A DNA stretch of 10,311 bases from Thermoplasmata archaeon. GTDB lineage: Archaea > Thermoplasmatota > Thermoplasmata > Thermoplasmatales > Thermoplasmataceae. Made by a program: the position numbers and the translations under genes. The notes under the pieces are model-generated. The model searched no databases, was not told the origin of the DNA, and was given only the letters and a program-made list of their open reading frames with translations. This document shows positions 6,160 to 10,311 of the stretch, piece after piece. The DNA lies in NCBI GenBank assembly GCA_021835265.1, contig JAKBQK010000304.1, forward strand, positions 1-10,311. Direction: 5' to 3'. Numbering within the stretch: position 1 is the stretch's first letter; the number at the start of each line of letters is the position of its first letter.

Positions 6160-7425
6160 ATGAAATTGGCTGTTATAGGACTGGGATATGTTGGGTTGCC
6201 CTTAGCTTCACTTTTGTCACGTGATTTTGATGTGATTGGCTTTGATGTCGACAAATCAAAGGTTGAAAGCATAAATGAGGGTTCGGTACCGATCAACGAA
6301 CCAGGTTTCCATGAAGAACTTGCAAGATCGATGGAATCTGGAAAACTGAAGATTACAAGTGAACAATCAAGACTGAAGGAGGCTAACGTCAAGATTGTGA
6401 CGGTGGGAACGCCATTTAGTCCCGAGAATGACTATGTTGACTATTCCCAATTAGAAAGTTCGCTTGACATTATTTTGCCCAACCTTAACCATGGTGATGT
6501 GATAATGCTTAAGTCAACGGTTCCCCCCGGTACAACTATGGGTCTTGTTAAGAAAAAAATCGAATCCGCTGGTCTTAAGGTTCCGGAATCCATAGGATTG
6601 GTTTTTTCACCAGAGAGAATGATAGAGGGACAGGCCATTAGAGATTTTAGAACACTTCCCAAAATTATTGGAGCTTCTGATCCAAGATCGCAATCTGTGG
6701 CAGGAGAAATACTGAAAAAACTTGGAGGTAAAATTATAATGGTATCGGATCCGGATACTGCAGAAATGGTGAAAATGGTGGATAACTATGCAAGATTTGT
6801 TTTTCTTGGGTTAACAAACGAATTGGCACTCGCATGTGAGAAGGTAGGGGTCGACTCTCTTGAAGTTATAAAAACTGCAAAAGATGATTACCCAAGAAAT
6901 GCCGGACTCCTAATCCCTGGACCAGGTGTTGGGGGCTCTTGCCTAAACAAGGATCCGTTCATACTTCGGGGAATAATGAGAAAAACCGGTCTTGAGCTGG
7001 AAATGGTAAGATCTGCCCAGCATGTCAATTCTTTAATGCCAACACATATTGCAGATCTTGTGTCCAGATTCAGATCAAATGGCACAGTTTCTATATTTGG
7101 GGTTGCGTTTAAGGGCGATACAGATGATTCTAGGTATGCTCCTTCATATGCTGTTAGGAGTGAGTTGTCTAGAAGGAACTTTGAGGTTAGGTTGACAGAC
7201 CCATTCGTCAGTGGAAATGGCATATTCAAGGACTTGTATGAATCCTGCAACGGTGCTAATGTCGCTGTCATCCTTACAGATCACTCTGAATACAAAACTA
7301 TAAAACTTAACAAGCTTAAGAAACTGATGGCTGAAAATCCTCTTATAATTGATGGAAGAGGATTTATTGATAGAGGCAGGGCCATGGAAGAAGGTTTCGA
7401 ATACCATGGATTAGGGAGATTATGA
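6160..7425 (+). CDS. UDP-sugar 6-dehydrogenase (UDP-Glc/UDP-ManNAc dehydrogenase family)
   Basis: This 421-residue enzyme carries out the NAD-dependent two-step oxidation of an NDP-hexose at C6 to the uronate. The N-terminal NAD domain begins MKLAVIGLGYVGLP (GXGXXG at 7-12). Further landmarks are STVPPGTT at 119-126, SPERMIEGQA at 150-159, the central-helix segment AEMVKMVDN at 201-209 with its conserved Lys and Asn, and GVGGSCLNKDP at 256-266 with catalytic Cys261 and Asp265. GVAFKGDTDDSR marks the C-terminal substrate domain. The SPER and STVPPGTT segments resemble UDP-ManNAc dehydrogenases, while the SCLNKDP active site resembles UDP-glucose dehydrogenases. The downstream UXS-like gene favours UDP-glucuronate as product (inference). 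It ends in an ATGA overlap with the next gene. Confidence 0.92.
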   Translation: MKLAVIGLGYVGLPLASLLSRDFDVIGFDVDKSKVESINEGSVPINEPGFHEELARSMESGKLKITSEQSRLKEANVKIVTVGTPFSPENDYVDYSQLESSLDIILPNLNHGDVIMLKSTVPPGTTMGLVKKKIESAGLKVPESIGLVFSPERMIEGQAIRDFRTLPKIIGASDPRSQSVAGEILKKLGGKIIMVSDPDTAEMVKMVDNYARFVFLGLTNELALACEKVGVDSLEVIKTAKDDYPRNAGLLIPGPGVGGSCLNKDPFILRGIMRKTGLELEMVRSAQHVNSLMPTHIADLVSRFRSNGTVSIFGVAFKGDTDDSRYAPSYAVRSELSRRNFEVRLTDPFVSGNGIFKDLYESCNGANVAVILTDHSEYKTIKLNKLKKLMAENPLIIDGRGFIDRGRAMEEGFEYHGLGRL

Positions 7426-8357
7426 AAAAGATACTTATTGCTGGTGGCTCAGGATTTATAGGCTCTTTCCTGACTGAGTACATGCTTGAAAAAGGATATG
7501 AGATTACTGTTGTTGACGATCTTTCAAGTGGCCAAGAGTCAAATCTGTCAAACGTCCGTTCCAGTATAGAATTCGTAAAGTCGGACATTTCAGAATTCTT
7601 AAGCCAAAAGCATTTTGATATAATAGTAAATCTTGCAAGTAGGGCCAGTAGAGTAGAGTGGGAAACTCTTCCAGTGGAAGTTGCACTGACCAACTCCAGG
7701 GGAAATGACAACTTGATAAGATTGGCCTTGAGAGACAAATCCCTTTATGTTTATGCCTCAAGTTCTGAAATTTATGGTGATCCTGACATTGTCCCAACAC
7801 CCGAGTCCTATATCGGACGTGTGAGTACCATAGGATCGAGGGCTCCTTATGATGAAGGAAAGAGATTCGGGGAAGCACTTATTAAATCTTATGAGAGGGA
7901 GTATGGTTTAAAAAACATAATAATAAGATTTTTTAATATATATGGACCTAGAATGAGAGGTGGCGATTTTTATGGTAGGGTTGTTGACAGGTTTATACAA
8001 CAGGCTATGAATGGAGAACCATTGACAATATATGGAAACGGGAATCAGACTCGATCCTTTACATATGTTTCAGATGCAGTCCAAGCAATATCACTTCTTC
8101 TGGCGAAAGGTTCTCCTGGAGAAATATACAATGTTGGAAATGATAAAGAAATAAAAATTTTAGAATTGTCCGATAAAGTTATTTCCGTGTGTAAATCAAG
8201 CTCAAGTAAATTATTTTTACCCCTTCCAGAATCAGATCCTTTAAGAAGATCTGCAGATATTTCTAAATTAAGATCTCTTGGGTTTACCCATAGAGTCAGC
8301 TTGGAGAAGGGATTGCTAAATATTATTGATCACATTATACATAAAGAACTTAAGTGA
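7422..8357 (+). CDS. UDP-glucuronate decarboxylase (UDP-xylose synthase)-like SDR
   Basis: This is a 311-residue extended short-chain dehydrogenase/reductase with NAD motif GGSGFIG at 8-14. Active-site residues are Ser115 and Glu116 in SSSEIYGDP, and Tyr143-X3-Lys147 in YDEGK. RFFNIYGPRMR at 169-179 and GNQTRSFTYVSDAV at 207-220 match UXS enzymes closely, as do the E-x-Y region and the late RRSADI (Arg275/276). In characterised UXS the Glu and this Arg take part in decarboxylation. The predicted reaction is UDP-glucuronate to UDP-xylose through a 4-keto intermediate. A UDP-glucose or UDP-glucuronate 4-epimerase is the main alternative. ATG 7422 overlaps the dehydrogenase stop as ATGA, with AGGGAGA a few bases upstream, indicating coupled translation. 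Confidence 0.85.
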   Translation: MKKILIAGGSGFIGSFLTEYMLEKGYEITVVDDLSSGQESNLSNVRSSIEFVKSDISEFLSQKHFDIIVNLASRASRVEWETLPVEVALTNSRGNDNLIRLALRDKSLYVYASSSEIYGDPDIVPTPESYIGRVSTIGSRAPYDEGKRFGEALIKSYEREYGLKNIIIRFFNIYGPRMRGGDFYGRVVDRFIQQAMNGEPLTIYGNGNQTRSFTYVSDAVQAISLLLAKGSPGEIYNVGNDKEIKILELSDKVISVCKSSSSKLFLPLPESDPLRRSADISKLRSLGFTHRVSLEKGLLNIIDHIIHKELK

Positions 8358-8406
8358 TTACGCATAGACTTTTCAGTTCACATTTTCTTATAGATCATTT
8401 CCCGAA

Positions 8407-8757
8407 TTACATTTCCTGTGCATTCCTGAGGTCGAGTTCTGCTGTTGAAAAGTATCTGTTATGTGTCGCACTTATCTTTGCCAGTTTCCGAACCATCTCT
8501 ATGAGATTCGGTTCGATGGAGTAAGGAGGTATGACTGCAAATCCACACAAGCCTTGTATATGCATTATGTGACTAAAGTTTCAAGAGAGATGGTACATTG
8601 AATTGTCTAGTGCATAACACTGTGGGGTAATCTCCTGTTCACAATGTAAAAGAATTTGTGGAATGTCATAGCATCTGTGAACCTTGTGGGCTACTTTCCG
8701 TCACTTGTATTGACGCCATCAAACACATTAATCTCTTTGTGTCTCTACAAGAAGTTA
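8407..8757 (-). pseudogene. Decayed IS630-type transposase (C-terminal part)
   Basis: Minus-strand translation shows RHKEINVFDGVNTSDGK, then after a stop FTDAMTFHKFFYIVNRRLPHSVM. After a frameshift near 8610-8614 it continues LDNSMYHLS, CGFAVIPPYSIEPNLIEM and KISATHNRYFSTAEL. LDN..H contains the second catalytic Asp of the IS630/Tc1 group (codon at 8605-8607). PPYSIEPNLIEM corresponds to the hallmark 'PPYSPdLNPIE', with the catalytic Glu at 8497-8499. In-frame stops lie at 8691-8693 and 8581-8583. The N-terminal helix-turn-helix part is absent and no terminal inverted repeats were recognised. The element is dead and lies between the nucleotide-sugar operon and the FkbM-type gene. Confidence 0.85.
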
Positions 8758-8843
8758 ACTCATATTAATAATATACATCTTTCTACTACTTGGACTGATA
8801 AAATAGGATCAACATGTATGTAAGACGGACCTGTTATTTTATC

Positions 8844-9743
8844 TCACAACTTCTTCCCATAAACATAACCCATAACCATAGCCTTCCCAGCACTGTGATT
8901 CCATGATTTTATGGGAGTTGTAAATTTTGTTTCAAAACCTGATTCTTTTAATTTTTCGACAAGCTTCTCATAACCATAGTGGTACTCTATCTGTATCTTG
9001 GAGAAATTCCTTAATGTTTCATTCTTCTCATTAAGGAGATGATACTCGCAACCCTCACAATCCATTTTCAATACCCCGGAATTTATATTATACTTCTTCA
9101 TTATAGTTTCTAGTGAATATATTTCTATATCTGTACCTTTTGAACTCTCTATAATATCTGAGCCAGTATCCGGAATAAAACTTGTATCTATCTTTATTTT
9201 TCTGTCCTTTCCATATCCAGCATTAATTATCTGAATTTTTTCTTTGAATTCAGACATGCCTATATTTTTTTCAGCGAGAACAAATGTTGCAGGATACGGT
9301 TCGAATGATATAACTTTCTTTGCTCCATTTAGAGCAAAATAAATCGCTGTATCACCTATATTCGCACCAATATCTATAACCTCTTTGTCTAGGACGTCCA
9401 AGAAGCTGTATTCTTCATTGATAATAGATGCAAAAATCTCCTCACTTTTACCGAAATCAAATTTAATGTTGTGATTGTCATATAAAAATGATAATATGTT
9501 TCCAGCCACTATTGCATTATTTATCCTAGGATTTTCATTATTCACGATATGTGCATAGCTTGAAATGACTCCAGGCGGTACCTCAATGTCCTGATTCTCT
9601 GTTCTTAAGATTGCTTTTACGAGTTGGATAGGTGTATTTTTTGATTTCTTAGTCTGAATTCTCCACATCCTGTAGAGAACGTAGGGCCAGTTTTTATAGG
9701 CATTTCTATAAATCTTTATCCTATCGATTGTAAATAACGACAT
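8844..9743 (-). CDS. FkbM-type SAM-dependent methyltransferase
   Basis: This 299-residue protein has a C-terminal FkbM methyltransferase domain. The SAM-binding motif I is VIDIGANIGDTAIYF at 122-136, followed by FEPYP at 147-151, the characteristic LKMDCEGCEYHLL at 225-237, and IEYHYG at 252-257. FkbM enzymes typically O-methylate sugars or polyketides, and here a glycan sugar is the likely target given the neighbours (inference). The first 115 residues are basic and polar with no signal peptide, suggesting a cytoplasmic enzyme. ATG 9743 is used; a TATA-like box just upstream suggests a nearly leaderless mRNA. It is transcribed against the operon to its left. No truncation is visible and the substrate is not predictable. 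Confidence 0.9.
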   Translation of the reverse strand: MSLFTIDRIKIYRNAYKNWPYVLYRMWRIQTKKSKNTPIQLVKAILRTENQDIEVPPGVISSYAHIVNNENPRINNAIVAGNILSFLYDNHNIKFDFGKSEEIFASIINEEYSFLDVLDKEVIDIGANIGDTAIYFALNGAKKVISFEPYPATFVLAEKNIGMSEFKEKIQIINAGYGKDRKIKIDTSFIPDTGSDIIESSKGTDIEIYSLETIMKKYNINSGVLKMDCEGCEYHLLNEKNETLRNFSKIQIEYHYGYEKLVEKLKESGFETKFTTPIKSWNHSAGKAMVMGYVYGKKL

Positions 9744-9760
9744 TACTTGATATCTTTCCT

Positions 9761-9770
9761 GTATACTTAA
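9761..9770 (-). promoter_or_regulatory. TATA-like box for the FkbM-type gene
   Basis: On the minus strand this reads TTAAGTATAC, centred about 23 bp before ATG 9743. This would place transcription start at or beside the start codon, as in leaderless archaeal mRNAs, and no Shine-Dalgarno motif is needed or seen. Confidence 0.35.
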
Positions 9771-9868
9771 TTATTTTGAGTGTGAAGTTCTGTGGAACAA
9801 ACGTCCTATTCGCAATATGTTATTGTCACGTCTTGATCCCTTTGGTGATTTTTGATTGATTTATTGGT

Positions 9869-10192
9869 TTAGCTGCTCTTTTTTTCCTGATTTATACAAT
9901 AAAATGCCAAAAATTTCTGATCAATCTCTGCTTTCAGCTTATTCACTCCCTGTTGGCTCTAATCTCCCACTTCCTTGACATATATCGCTCTCTTTACATT
10001 GTGCACTATAACACAGTATCCATTCTCACTAGCCTATTGGTTCGCCCATTCATGAGAAATTATCTCTAGTTCATGTCCATCATTAAGGTAGTGAAAGTAG
10101 CTTAAAAGTTCTCTGAGGAGGAGCATTAACTCCTTGCTCTTCTCCTTTATATGCTTCAAGTCTTCCTCGTCAATTTTACACAAATAAAATTT
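9869..10192 (-). pseudogene. Decayed reading frame of unknown family
   Basis: A minus-strand frame of about 107 codons is interrupted by only two TAG stops (10034-10036 and 9959-9961). In order it reads KIDEEDLKHIKEKSKELMLL, SYFHYLNDGHELEIISHEWA, stop, SENGYCVIVHNVKRAIYVKE, stop, then QGVNKLKAEIDQKFLAFY. The charged, helix-like pattern and the long open frame indicate former coding sequence, perhaps from an insertion sequence given the surroundings, but I recognise no family. No start codon or ribosome binding site is seen. Its upstream end runs a few codons into the direct repeat (to 10192) and then meets a stop, so the front was probably lost at that junction. Confidence 0.5.
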
Positions 10193-10311
10193 TTAGATTC
10201 AGTCTGACACGTGTGCAGTTCAAATGATGTTTAAAAATGTTTATCCAAAAACATAACCAAGAGCAAACGGAACACCTCTGGCAATGGTGATCGGCATTAT
10301 TTCCATTCTCT
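10176..10311 (+). repeat. Direct repeat, copy 2 (reaches the window end)
   Basis: This matches 5117-5252 with one mismatch at 10184 and is identical for the final 127 bp. It carries a detached copy of the last GT2 codons (NKIFRFSLTRVQFK and stop) without the rest of that gene. The codon AGT (Ser) has become AAT (Asn). The sequence to its left is the unrelated decayed frame. The repeat probably continues beyond the window. Confidence 0.97.
10241..10311 (-). other. Partial minus-strand frame entering from beyond the window
   Basis: This is the second copy of the frame ending GVPFALGYVFG (stop at 10241-10243), cut by the window end. If the sequence beyond differs from copy 1, this could be the 3' end of an intact gene, possibly a second FkbM-type methyltransferase. 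Only about 23 codons are visible, so this is a weak call. Confidence 0.2.

Noticed and set aside
6129..7878. Several minus-strand open frames of 73-127 codons across the nucleotide-sugar operon
   Set aside because: They are antisense shadows of three strongly supported plus-strand enzymes and carry no domain signals of their own.
1..10311. CRISPR array, riboswitch or defence-system genes
   Set aside because: No regularly spaced repeats, aptamer-like folds or defence-family motifs were recognised on either strand.

Overview
The window looks archaeal, probably from the Thermoplasmata (inference; no search was run). The evidence is an archaeal-type PCNA sliding clamp, a tRNA gene with no encoded CCA, GAGGTGA/AGGTG-type ribosome binding sites, TATA-like boxes about 25 bp upstream of expected transcription starts, and ATGA/TTGA gene overlaps. 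Base use is AT-rich, most strongly in the two glycosyltransferase genes.

Layout. Positions 12-826 are housekeeping: PCNA on + and a convergent tRNA-Arg(CCT) on -. Positions 830-2317 hold no intact gene; their clearest content is a decayed DDE transposase (IS1182-like C-terminal half) on the minus strand. Positions 2318-5168 carry a 60-codon ORF coupled to a GT4-type glycosyltransferase, a short transposase-like remnant, and a GT2-type glycosyltransferase. Positions 5398-8357 form a tight three-gene operon: sugar-1-phosphate nucleotidyltransferase, UDP-sugar 6-dehydrogenase and a UDP-glucuronate decarboxylase (UDP-xylose synthase)-like SDR. Next come a decayed IS630-type transposase (8407-8757, -), an intact FkbM-type methyltransferase (8844-9743, -), and an unidentified decayed reading frame (9869-10192, -).

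How the genes fit together. The operon can be read as NDP-hexose, then NDP-hexuronate, then NDP-pentose. The two glycosyltransferases would use such donors and the FkbM-type enzyme could O-methylate the glycan. This is a surface-glycan or S-layer/lipid glycosylation locus set among insertion-sequence remnants, all of which read on the minus strand.

The most unusual structural feature is a 136-bp direct repeat with one mismatch. The 3' end of the GT2 gene plus its downstream flank (5117-5252) recurs at 10176-10311, running to the last base of the window. The uninterrupted identical run is exactly 127 bp, a common assembler k-mer size, so the window end may be an assembly-graph junction and not a natural boundary. 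I found no CRISPR array, intact mobile element or clear novel defence system. The locus is best described as glycan biosynthesis plus IS decay.
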